Positions 18,488 through 26,383 of a DNA stretch of 64,000 bases are shown piece by piece (positions within the stretch are counted from its first letter, which is position 1; each line of letters begins with the position of its first letter). The position numbers and the translations under genes are program-made. The notes below the pieces were generated by a model. The model was not told the DNA's origin. It did no database searches and saw only the letters and a list, made by a program, of their open reading frames with translations. The DNA comes from CAVTHW01 sp963734625. GTDB lineage: Bacteria; Acidobacteriota; Terriglobia; Bryobacterales; Bryobacteraceae. The stretch covers positions 1 through 64,000 of the forward strand of contig CAVTHW010000002.1 of NCBI GenBank assembly GCA_963734625.1. The letters are read 5' to 3'.

Positions 18488-19982
18488 AGTTTCCTGTAAG
18501 TTGGACCTGCTTGGGCTGACCGGTAAAGTCCATTTCCTGGCGCAATATTTCGTAGCCACCCTTTTCTCGCGCGGCCTCGATGCACACGAAGTACCGGCCG
18601 GGTTTCACTAGCTTGCCATTGTTGTCCTTGCCGTCCCACTTGAGGGTGTACTTGCCCGGCGGGCGAGTGGCGCTGGAAACGGAACCAGTGATCTCAGTGC
18701 CTTCGGCCATCGCCCGCAGCCGGTCGGCGCGGTACCAGGATCTCAAGTCAGGCAGCCAGCGGTCCCGGTCGAACCAGAGGGCCAGCGTCTTCACGGAATA
18801 CTTGTCCTTGTCTTCGACCCACACCGCCACGAAGGGCCGCCGGTAACGTGGATCTTCAATGCGGCCAAGTTCCAGGTTGATGAGCAGCTCGAAGGTGGGG
18901 TCCCACGCCGCTTGAGACGGCTGCACGGCGGCCAGCAAAAGGCCGGGAGCCCCCACCATCGAGGCCAGTTGCACGCGGGGAGCTTCCAGTGCGCTCCAGC
19001 CCTCGCTCACCACCCGGCTGCCGTCCCGCGCCACCAGCAGGTATTCCACTCCCGGAACGGAGGCGGCCAGCCGCCGGCTATCCTCTACCCGCAGGACCGA
19101 GAAAGCCGTTGCCAGCGCCCCCGCGTCGGCCGGGTTAGGCGCCACTACTGTGGCGCTAATCACTTGATCCACCGGCCAGCCGGTGCGCGGGTCCACTATG
19201 TGGGAGTACCGCCGGCCTTCGATTTCCACGCCGCGCCGATAGTTGCCGCTGGTGGCCACGGCCCGGTTGCGAATCAACAAGCTTGTGAACGGAGGGCTGT
19301 TCTCGGCGCCGGAGAGCGGGTCGGCTATACTGACCGGCTCGGTCAATGCACCACGAACCACCAGGTCGCCGCCGGAGTTGATTACCACGGCGCTGACCTT
19401 GGCTGCAGCGAAGGCCGCGGCGCTGGCGCGGTCCACGACGTAGCTCTTGGTGAATGAATTCAAAGCCAGCGGTACGTTGCTCAGATGGGTAGCCGTGCGG
19501 GTGGCCGAGTCAAGCTTCCAGTGGGTCTGCCTGACGGCGGCGGCCGCTGCGTTCACTTCAGCCGGCTCGGGCAGACGGCCCTTCGACGCCGCTGCTTTCC
19601 AGACGCGGCTTACCACTTCGGCTGAGGCGTCCAGCGCTCCGCCGGTGCGATCGCGCCACTGGTCGAACAGAGCGAGCACCTCAAACAGTTCCGGCGAGAC
19701 CCGCGCCGGCTGGCCGGCCGTCCGAAACCAGCGGCTGAACTCACTCCCCTGGTCGTAGGAACTGAGGATGCCCGCCTGCCGGTCCATCTCGGAGAGCACG
19801 GCGGCCTCGGCCTTTCGGGCTTCCGCGAGCGACGGTGCGGCAATCTTCAATTCAAGAGATGTGCCGAGGACGTTCTCATGGTGGAAACTGTACAGTGTGT
19901 TCTGCCTCGAAACGAGGGCGACGAAGCCCAGACAGAGCGCCAGCGCCAGCAGGCATGTGGTGAGCAGGTGTGTGGTTTTCAT
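18438..19982 (-). CDS. ApbE-type FMN transferase fused to a DUF2271 domain
   Basis: A 514-residue exported protein. Residues 1-25 are a signal or anchor. Residues about 35-320 form an ApbE flavin transferase (LGTSLELKI, ALNSFTKSYVVDRASA, VVINSGGDLVVRG, YSHIVDPRTGWPV, ATAFSVL). Residues about 350-500 match DUF2271 (FVAVWVEDKDKYSVKTLALW, YTLKWDGKDNNGKLVKPGRY). ApbE enzymes attach FMN from FAD to threonine of periplasmic proteins or act in flavin turnover. The start overlaps the EF-hand gene stop (ATGA). Neighbouring PepSY and EF-hand genes suggest a periplasmic flavin/redox module. No flavinylation-type (D-x-x-[ST]-G-A-[ST]) acceptor was seen nearby. Confidence 0.85.
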   Translation of the reverse strand: MKTTHLLTTCLLALALCLGFVALVSRQNTLYSFHHENVLGTSLELKIAAPSLAEARKAEAAVLSEMDRQAGILSSYDQGSEFSRWFRTAGQPARVSPELFEVLALFDQWRDRTGGALDASAEVVSRVWKAAASKGRLPEPAEVNAAAAAVRQTHWKLDSATRTATHLSNVPLALNSFTKSYVVDRASAAAFAAAKVSAVVINSGGDLVVRGALTEPVSIADPLSGAENSPPFTSLLIRNRAVATSGNYRRGVEIEGRRYSHIVDPRTGWPVDQVISATVVAPNPADAGALATAFSVLRVEDSRRLAASVPGVEYLLVARDGSRVVSEGWSALEAPRVQLASMVGAPGLLLAAVQPSQAAWDPTFELLINLELGRIEDPRYRRPFVAVWVEDKDKYSVKTLALWFDRDRWLPDLRSWYRADRLRAMAEGTEITGSVSSATRPPGKYTLKWDGKDNNGKLVKPGRYFVCIEAAREKGGYEILRQEMDFTGQPKQVQLTGNYELASASLDYRKTSTR

Positions 19983-20476
19983 CTTGCGGTGCCCGTGGGA
20001 ATCTGGCGAATCTCGTCCGCCGTCAGGGCGCCGTCGCCATTCCTGTCAAGTCGCAGCAGCGCTGCCGGGGCGTTTCTGACTTCTTCCGGGGAGAGCACGC
20101 CGTCCGAGTTGGCGTCGAGAGCCGCGAATAGCTGGTCGACCCGCGGGAAGCCGCCTCGCCCGCCTCGCCCTTCCATCCGCTGACTCTGCCCCCCAGTGCC
20201 GCCGGAAGAACTCTGGGCCTGAGCCATCTTGGTCAACTCGTCTCTGTTCAGTGAGCCGTCGTTGTTAATGTCGCCCCGGTCGAAGAGCCCCTGCAGGCGC
20301 TCGGGGGCTTCGTCCTTGGTGAGCTTCCCATCACCGTTCTTGTCGAGATCCATGAGGGTCGTCACCATCTCCTCGGAAATGGCCCCGCTGGAGCCTCCCG
20401 GACCGCCCATGCGCCCCTGGGCGTAAACCATGCCGGCGCCGGCTGCGAATAGAGTTAGAACAATTAGTATTCTCAT
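19979..20476 (-). CDS. secreted EF-hand protein with four calcium loops
   Basis: A 165-residue protein with a signal peptide (MRILIVLTLFAAGAGMVYAQ) and four canonical EF-hand loops: DLDKNGDGKLTKDE, DINNDGSLNRDE, DANSDGVLSPEE and DRNGDGALTADE, arranged as two pairs around a Gly/Gln/Ser-rich linker. Likely a periplasmic calcium-binding protein. It is overlapped by the ApbE gene (ATGA) and follows the methyltransferase gene by 29 nt. Confidence 0.85.
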   Translation of the reverse strand: MRILIVLTLFAAGAGMVYAQGRMGGPGGSSGAISEEMVTTLMDLDKNGDGKLTKDEAPERLQGLFDRGDINNDGSLNRDELTKMAQAQSSSGGTGGQSQRMEGRGGRGGFPRVDQLFAALDANSDGVLSPEEVRNAPAALLRLDRNGDGALTADEIRQIPTGTAR

Positions 20477-20505
20477 GTTGTGATTTGTTACCGCCAGGAT
20501 CTTCG

Positions 20506-21171
20506 CTACCGTTTTTTCAGTGTGATGCCGAGGCCGCCGCCGTCAGAATAGAAGATCGTCTCGAGCGCCGGGTTGCTGGTCACCGCCTGGACGTAAGCAT
20601 CGGACGAGCCCACGTTGTGCGCCAGGATCAAGCCGCCGGGACGCACCAGCGGCTGCAGCTTGTTCAGATAGTCCGTATACCCTTCCTTGTCCGCGTCGAT
20701 GAATAGCACATCGATGGGGCTTTTCAGTTGGCTGATGGTCTGGTGCGCATCGCCCTGCACCACCGTGGCCAATTGATCGACACTCGCCTTCTTGAAGTTC
20801 GCCCGAGCCGTCGCGGCGCGTCCGGCGTCGTACTCGAACGTCGTCAGCTTGCCGCCCGTCTTCTGCAAGGCGAGACATAGCCAAAGGCCGGAGAAGCCGG
20901 TGGACGTTCCGATCTCGACCACATTCTTTGCGTCCACCGCCTCCGTCAGCAACCGCAGCATCCGGCCGTCGCTGACATCCACGCTCAAGTAGGTGCCCCC
21001 CGTTCGTTGGACCTCGTCAAGGACCGAGAGTACTTTCTTCTCCGTCTCTGAGTTAGCAGCAGGCAGGCTGCTCACGGACGAGCCCCGGCCCCCGCGACGC
21101 TGGCCCAGCGCCACGCCCGCCACACAGAGCGCCAAGCCGCAAATCCCTGCAAATAGCACTGTATGTTTCAT
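20506..21171 (-). CDS. exported O-methyltransferase-family protein (class I, family 3)
   Basis: A 221-residue protein. The first ~23 residues form a signal peptide (KHTVLFAGICGLALCVAGVA). The remainder matches the catechol/caffeoyl-CoA O-methyltransferase family: VVEIGTSTGFSGLWLCLALQ, KLTTFEYDAGRAATARANF, IDVLFIDADKEGYTDYLNKL, LVRPGGLILAHNV. Presence of a signal sequence on a SAM enzyme is unusual and recurs at 15291. First gene of the EF-hand/ApbE/PepSY operon. Substrate unknown. Confidence 0.8.
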   Translation of the reverse strand: MKHTVLFAGICGLALCVAGVALGQRRGGRGSSVSSLPAANSETEKKVLSVLDEVQRTGGTYLSVDVSDGRMLRLLTEAVDAKNVVEIGTSTGFSGLWLCLALQKTGGKLTTFEYDAGRAATARANFKKASVDQLATVVQGDAHQTISQLKSPIDVLFIDADKEGYTDYLNKLQPLVRPGGLILAHNVGSSDAYVQAVTSNPALETIFYSDGGGLGITLKKR

Positions 21172-21819
21172 GTCCTTACCCCTCGAACAATTCTCACACT
21201 AAGTGCGGTCTTGTGGCGATTAAATCGAAGTAAAACATACTTAACGCGGCCTTTACCTAAAAGGGGACAGACGCATTTTTCCCGATAGCTTTCAGACGCG
21301 TTTCCTGGTTTTCCATTCCTCCGATGATCGTCGTTCCTATCTGGTACTTCTGGGCCGGCATGCCACGCAATACGGCGCCCCGGGGCTGTACCCACTCCGA
21401 GCATACGCCGGAGCATGTCCAGGACCCGGCGCTAGACTGCCGCTGGCAGGAGTATTTCGGGCAGCAAATGCGACGCTGCCCGCCACGCGACCCACACCGG
21501 CGAACCGCTGGGCTCGCGGGAATGTATCACAGCGTTGGAACGCCAGGACGGGCGTGGATTCATAGTCGTTTTGCTCTTCCGCTGGTAGGTTCGGATGGAA
21601 TGAGCGAAATCATAGATAACACCTGAATGATACGCGCCGCGCTGAGGCTGCCGCTAAACGGCTGAGGCGTGAGGCCACTTGGGGCCCCTGAGAATCCTGC
21701 TCTAAAGTTAGCAGCTCCGCGAGCCGATTCTCAGAAGCCACCCAAATGGTGAACGATCATAATCAAGATACCCGCCAGTCAAGCGGTTCGGGAGGTTACT
21801 TCGGAACCCAATTAAATCA
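21172..21819. other. gene-poor stretch, no gene recognised
   Basis: About 650 nt upstream of the methyltransferase operon. Short reading frames exist but none has recognisable features. It holds an inverted repeat CTGAGAATC (21688-21696) / GATTCTCAG (21726-21734), which could mark an old insertion-sequence end next to the transposase relic. Confidence 0.45.
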
Positions 21820-22560
21820 GTGTTTCCACGCCCTCTGACTTTGAGGCGAAGAATCTGACCACCTACGGGGGCCTCTTGCCGGTGGCCAGCATGCTGGAGA
21901 AGCTCGGCTTCCAGCTTCTGGTGGAAGACCAAGGCCATGACGACGTTCCGGTTCGGGCTGGCGGTGGGACTGGCCTGCCACGTGGGATTCTCCCGGCTCC
22001 ACCGTTTGCGGTTTCTGACGCGGGAACCGATGCTCACCGGCATCTTGCAGGTGCTCAAGTTGCCTCCGCAATCGACCTTCTGGCGCTTTCTGGCCGGCAA
22101 TGCACCTGGCATCGCAGACGATTGCTGGAGGTGCAACGCCGCACGCGGCAACGAGTCTGGGAAGCCGCCAGAGTGCAGTTGACGGAGGTGACCCTGGACA
22201 CCGGCTGTTAGAGACGCCGGAGTACACCTATGGGGTCTTTGTGACTAATATGCACGGGCCGCTGGCTGCGCTGGTGGGCTTCTACCGGGGGCTGGCGACG
22301 GCCGAGAACCTGATTAAGGAGGCCAACAACCACGCCGGTCTGGCGGCGCACCCGTCGAACCGCTGGAGGATGAACGCTAGCTGGTTTCAGATTGAGATGC
22401 TGGCCTACAACCTGAACTGCTGGCTGATGCTGTTCCACCGCGAGGAGAGTGAAAAGGCCGACCAGATGCGGCACACGACCTTGGCGACCGCGCGCTTGCG
22501 GTTTCTGTTCCTGGCGCGATCGCCGCCGGCGCCGACAGCTTCGCCCCCTTGATCGCGACT
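21820..22560 (+). pseudogene. IS1380-family transposase relic, internally deleted
   Basis: Pieces of an IS1380-type transposase lie in different frames: LLPVASMLEKLGFQLLVED near 21870-21925, then VGFSRLHRLRFLTREPMLTG and LPPQSTFWRFLAGN near 21985-22100, VQLTEVTLDT near 22175-22200, and the C-terminal part YGVFVTNM, FYRGLATAENLIKEANNHAG, WFQIEMLAYNLNCWLMLFHR, RHTTLATARLRFLFLA near 22230-22520. The middle of the roughly 450-residue protein (catalytic core between VTLDT and YGVFVTNM) is missing at about 22200. There are also shifts near 21925 and 22130. Not functional. Confidence 0.8.
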
Positions 22561-22792
22561 GCCCTGCGATGCTGAGTTGATGACCAGCCTGCATAAACTC
22601 CTACGCACCGGCGGCCCGGTGCGAGCAATGGCATACAAAGCAGGAGGGTTATTCCAGACAGATCAACCGGAAGGAAGCAGCCAAAAAAGAGATCCGCTCA
22701 GCAGGTCAGCAGCGCCGAACACCCTCGATCCGCGCATAATTCAGGTGATATGTAGATACTCCAGGCGCAGGCTCTGGATTGCGAAGTAGGGG

Positions 22793-23503
22793 TCAGAGCT
22801 TGTCGGGGAGCGACATCGGCACGGCGGCTTGATTGGCCACGGTCTGTAGCGACTGGAACATGGTCATCAGCTTGTCGATCCGCTCCTCGCGCGACTGCAT
22901 GCTGTTGTGAAGGGTCCGGATGACGCCCGCCTGCAGTTCGAGCCGTTGCTCGAGCTGCTGCTGGAGTTCCTGAAGGGTGACCGAGGTAGAACCGGCCAGG
23001 CTCAACGCCTCTTCGGCTTTGCCCAGACGCACCGACAATTCCTGCAAACCTCTCACCAGCAGATCGAACTTCTGGGAGACGCCCCCCATGTCGCCTCGGA
23101 GTGCGTCCAGTTCCCGTGAAGTCTTGGTGAAGAATTCGAAGGCGGACTCCATCCGTTGACGGTCCTCTCCCACCAGGGCGTGGATGTCCTTAACAGTGGA
23201 GGCCAGGGCTTCTAGAAACGTGCGCGTAAACTGCTCGGAGAACTGCTGGAAGCCGGCATTTGGCGTCTCGAAACGCACCGGCGGGGTCTGTAGCGAGGGC
23301 TTCTTCTCCCAACTAACGGGCTTGGGAGGCGCCAGCCGCACGGGTGGCGGTTCTTCGGCCACTGCGGCGGCGGTGGCGGCGGCGGGGCGTTCCTCGCTCG
23401 CCGCAGAGCGCTGCGGAGCGCCGAGCATCTGTTCCAGCCGGTCCAGAGACACCTTCTTGTCTTGCGGCGGTTCGAATTCCTTGTTGTCAAATATGCTTAG
23501 CAT
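22793..23503 (-). CDS. coiled-coil protein of unknown function
   Basis: A 236-residue protein starting at MLSIFDNKEF. An acidic/proline-alanine-rich N-terminal third is followed by long amphipathic helices (SVRLGKAEEALSLAGSTSV, LQELQQQLEQRLELQAGVIR, ERIDKLMTMFQSLQTV) typical of coiled coils. No signal peptide. The composition suggests a cytoplasmic scaffold or cell-envelope-associated factor; no family recognised. Divergent from the YIP1 gene. Confidence 0.65.
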   Translation of the reverse strand: MLSIFDNKEFEPPQDKKVSLDRLEQMLGAPQRSAASEERPAAATAAAVAEEPPPVRLAPPKPVSWEKKPSLQTPPVRFETPNAGFQQFSEQFTRTFLEALASTVKDIHALVGEDRQRMESAFEFFTKTSRELDALRGDMGGVSQKFDLLVRGLQELSVRLGKAEEALSLAGSTSVTLQELQQQLEQRLELQAGVIRTLHNSMQSREERIDKLMTMFQSLQTVANQAAVPMSLPDKL

Positions 23504-23544
23504 GTGAACAGACGGCCATCCCCCCGGGCGCACTTGTACGTGGG

Positions 23545-23556
23545 CCTGTTAACAGG
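23545..23556. promoter_or_regulatory. 12-nt perfect palindrome between divergent genes
   Basis: CCTGTTAACAGG lies in the 135-nt gap between the coiled-coil gene and the YIP1 gene, a position suited to an operator. No matching regulator is identified. Confidence 0.25.
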
Positions 23557-23638
23557 TGTAGTATATTCTTGGTCCGCAATCAATCCTCAATAAGGGTAGC
23601 GGGCTATTGCTAACTTTGGTTAACACAGGAGAGCCGAC

Positions 23639-24403
23639 ATGACGGATCAGGCAATCGAACCCCAGGGAATGAGCGAAGCCGGCAGACTGACCGGAATCTT
23701 CTGGGAACCCCGGCCGGTGTTTGAGGACCTGGCGCAGCGCCCCAGATTCTGGGTGCCCCTGCTGATCCTGAGCGCATTCGCGGTGGTGTATATGGTCACC
23801 TTCACTCGGGTGGTGGGGTGGGAGTCCGTGTATCGCCAGCAAATGAGCTCGAATCCCCAACTGGCGCAGATGCCCGCAGAGCAGAGGCAACAGGCTCTGC
23901 AGACGATGACCAAGGTCGTCGGGCCCGTGGCCTCCATCGCGGCAGTTGTCGGCCCGGCCATGGGGATGCTGGTGATCTCGGTGGTTCTCCTGGGCTGCTT
24001 CAATCTCCTGGGCGGAGCGGGGATTAAGTTCCGCCAGGCCTTCAGCATTACGTGTTATTCCTCGCTCCCCTCCGTCCTGGCGACGATCGGGGCCCTCACG
24101 GTTATGCTGCTGAAGAACCCCGAGGACTTCAGTCTTCAGAACCCGCTGCCGCTGAATGTCGGCGCCTTCCTGACACCGGGCACGACGGCCCCGTGGTTGC
24201 TGCGCCTGGCGACATCGATCGACGCTTTCACCATCTGGGCGATTCTGCTGCTCGCCCTCGGGTTCTCCGTCGCGGCCGCACAGAAGAAGACGAAGATGAG
24301 CTACGGGCAGGCGCTGATGTTGGTGCTCATCCCCTGGGCGCTCTACGTGGTGGTGGTGGTCGGGATAGCCGCGATTACCGGGGGCGCCGCGACTGCGGGC
24401 TAG
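23639..24403 (+). CDS. YIP1-family integral membrane protein
   Basis: A 254-residue protein with the YIP1 layout: N-terminal GRLTGIFWEPRPVFEDLAQR followed by membrane segments near residues 38-58, 100-128, 140-158, 195-215 and 228-248. The last part (KKTKMSYGQALMLVLIPWAL) is also typical. Function in bacteria is not established. It converges with mutL, the two stop codons overlapping by 4 nt. Confidence 0.78.
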   Translation: MTDQAIEPQGMSEAGRLTGIFWEPRPVFEDLAQRPRFWVPLLILSAFAVVYMVTFTRVVGWESVYRQQMSSNPQLAQMPAEQRQQALQTMTKVVGPVASIAAVVGPAMGMLVISVVLLGCFNLLGGAGIKFRQAFSITCYSSLPSVLATIGALTVMLLKNPEDFSLQNPLPLNVGAFLTPGTTAPWLLRLATSIDAFTIWAILLLALGFSVAAAQKKTKMSYGQALMLVLIPWALYVVVVVGIAAITGGAATAG

Positions 24404-26316
24404 ATCCTGTGGAAGCCCCGCAGGATGTCGCGGTTGGAGTAGCGCAGGGCGACGGGGCGGCCGTGCGGGCAGGTCATCGGGCACTCGGTGGCGGCCAACG
24501 CCGCCAGCAGCCATTCCATTTTGGCCTGATCCAAGCGGGTGTTGATCTTGATTGCCGCCCGGCAGGCGATTGAGGCGGCCATGGCCCGGCGCAGATCCTG
24601 GATGGAAAGGCCCCGCAGTTCCTCTTCCGCGATGTCCAGGATTTCGAGCACCAGTTTCTCGATGTCCCCGTGGCTGACGCCGGCGGGGGCGGCCTTCACG
24701 GCGATGGTGCGCTGTCCGAAAGGCTCGGTATCGAAGCCCGCCGCATTGAGCTCCTCGGCGATGCGCGCGTATTCGATCTGCTGCGCGGCCGTCACCGACA
24801 GCACCACGGGCATCAGCAGGCGCTGCATCTCGACCCGGCCGGCGGTCAACTGCTTTAGGACTTTCTCGAAAAGCACCCGCTCATGCGCCACGTGCTGGTC
24901 CAGGATCCAAAGGCCGTCGCGTCCGGCGGCAATGATGAAACTCTCGTGGAGCTGCCCCAAGGGCCGCAGTTGGGCCAGCGTATCCAGGCTGGCCGTGGCA
25001 TCCATCGCGGCGCCGGCGGGGAACTCCCCATGCGTCTCCGGCGCCCGGATCTCGAGTGGTTTCTCCGACCGCGCCGTTTGAATCGTGAACTCCGGCAGCG
25101 ACTCCTGTCCAGCGCCAGTTTGAGGCTGGGGAACTTCCGAGAACCGGCCCTGCCACGGCTGGTCCTCCATGCGCTGGCTGAATTCGGAGAAGGGGAGATC
25201 CGCGCCGGGTTGGGCGCCGCGATCGATGGATACGGTGGCCGGCAGCGGCAGAGAGGAGCCGGGCCGGGAGACAACCAGCGATTCACGGATCGAGTCGCGG
25301 ACGAAGTCGTGCACAAAGGAGCCGTGCCGGAACCGCACCTCGGTCTTCGAGGGGTGGACGTTGACGTCCACCTCCGCGCAGTCGCACTCCAGGAACACCA
25401 GCGCGAAGGGGTAGCAGGCCGGAGGCATCAGGTTGTGATAGGCCGAGGAAATAGCGTGCAGCAGAAGCTTATCTCGGATCAGGCGCTGGTTGACGAACAG
25501 GAAAAGGGAGTTTCGATTCAGCTTCTGGTACTGGGGCTTGGAGACGAATCCCCGCAGTCTGTAGGAGGCGGTCTCCGGCTCGGCGGCGCCCTCCGCCCCC
25601 GGCGCATTGGGCGGCGGCAGCTTGAGTTCACGCTCGCGGAGATCGAGTTCGATCAGCTCATCCAGAATCCGGCTGCCGAAGACCTGGTAGACGCGCTCCC
25701 GCAGGGTCTCGACCGGAGCTGCGTTGAGCAGTTCGTTGACGCCGCCGCGCAGGAGGAAGCTCTTGCCGGGGTGGGCCAGGCTGTAATGCGTCGCCAGCGA
25801 GGCGATATGGGCGAGTTCCGTGGCTTCGCTCCGCAGGAACTTCTTGCGGGCCGGGACGTTATAGAACAGGTCCCGCACGGTGACCGTCGTGCCGCGCGCC
25901 AGCGCCGCCTCGTCCGCCCGCAGCAGCTTGCCGCCGGCGAATTCGACGCGCATGCCGGACGCCTCCTCGGCCGAGCGCGTTTCGAGCACCAGCCGCGACA
26001 CCGAGGCGATGGAGGGCAGAGCCTCGCCCCGAAAACCCAGGGTGGGGATTGAAAGCAGGTCCTTGACGTCCGCGAGCTTGCTGGTCGCGTGGCGCTCGAA
26101 GGCCAGCAGGGCGTCGTCGCGCAGCATGCCGGCTCCGTCGTCGGCCAGCCGGATCAGGCGGCGTCCTCCGCTCTCCACGTCTATGGTGACAGACGAGGCT
26201 CCAGCGTCCAGCGCGTTTTCGAGGAGTTCTTTGACTACCGAGGCGGGGCGTTCTACAACTTCGCCAGCGGCTATCTTGTTGGCGACTTGATCCGAAAGGA
26301 CGTGGATGCGGCCCAT
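24400..26316 (-). CDS. mutL: DNA mismatch repair protein MutL
   Basis: A 638-residue full-length MutL. The GHKL ATPase domain shows NKIAAGEVVERPASVVKELL, LLENALDAGA, IRLADDGAGM, SKLADVKDLLSIPTLGFRGE and the FYNVPARKKFL loop. The C-terminal dimerisation/endonuclease domain has DQHVAHERVLFE, matching the DQHA-x2-E-x4-E metal motif except for valine at the fourth position, plus ACRAAIK and CPHGRP. It is therefore probably a latent endonuclease type, as in bacteria without MutH. mutS is not in the window. Confidence 0.95.
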   Translation of the reverse strand: MGRIHVLSDQVANKIAAGEVVERPASVVKELLENALDAGASSVTIDVESGGRRLIRLADDGAGMLRDDALLAFERHATSKLADVKDLLSIPTLGFRGEALPSIASVSRLVLETRSAEEASGMRVEFAGGKLLRADEAALARGTTVTVRDLFYNVPARKKFLRSEATELAHIASLATHYSLAHPGKSFLLRGGVNELLNAAPVETLRERVYQVFGSRILDELIELDLRERELKLPPPNAPGAEGAAEPETASYRLRGFVSKPQYQKLNRNSLFLFVNQRLIRDKLLLHAISSAYHNLMPPACYPFALVFLECDCAEVDVNVHPSKTEVRFRHGSFVHDFVRDSIRESLVVSRPGSSLPLPATVSIDRGAQPGADLPFSEFSQRMEDQPWQGRFSEVPQPQTGAGQESLPEFTIQTARSEKPLEIRAPETHGEFPAGAAMDATASLDTLAQLRPLGQLHESFIIAAGRDGLWILDQHVAHERVLFEKVLKQLTAGRVEMQRLLMPVVLSVTAAQQIEYARIAEELNAAGFDTEPFGQRTIAVKAAPAGVSHGDIEKLVLEILDIAEEELRGLSIQDLRRAMAASIACRAAIKINTRLDQAKMEWLLAALAATECPMTCPHGRPVALRYSNRDILRGFHRI

Positions 26317-26334
26317 TGTGGAGCGCGGAATACA

Positions 26335-26367
26335 GAGCGTGAAGTGTAGGAACTACACTCCACGCTC
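26335..26367 (-). terminator. long hairpin after the efflux operon
   Basis: Arms of 15 nt (26335-26349 and 26353-26367) pair with one mismatch around a 3-nt loop, 17 nt downstream of the tolC stop and upstream of mutL. Its position suits termination of the efflux operon; no long T-run follows. Confidence 0.45.
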
Positions 26368-26383
26368 CGCACCCCGCGTTCCG

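Noticed and set aside
21324..21626. Possible 100-codon gene in the gene-poor stretch
   Set aside because: No recognisable features; composition unlike its neighbours.
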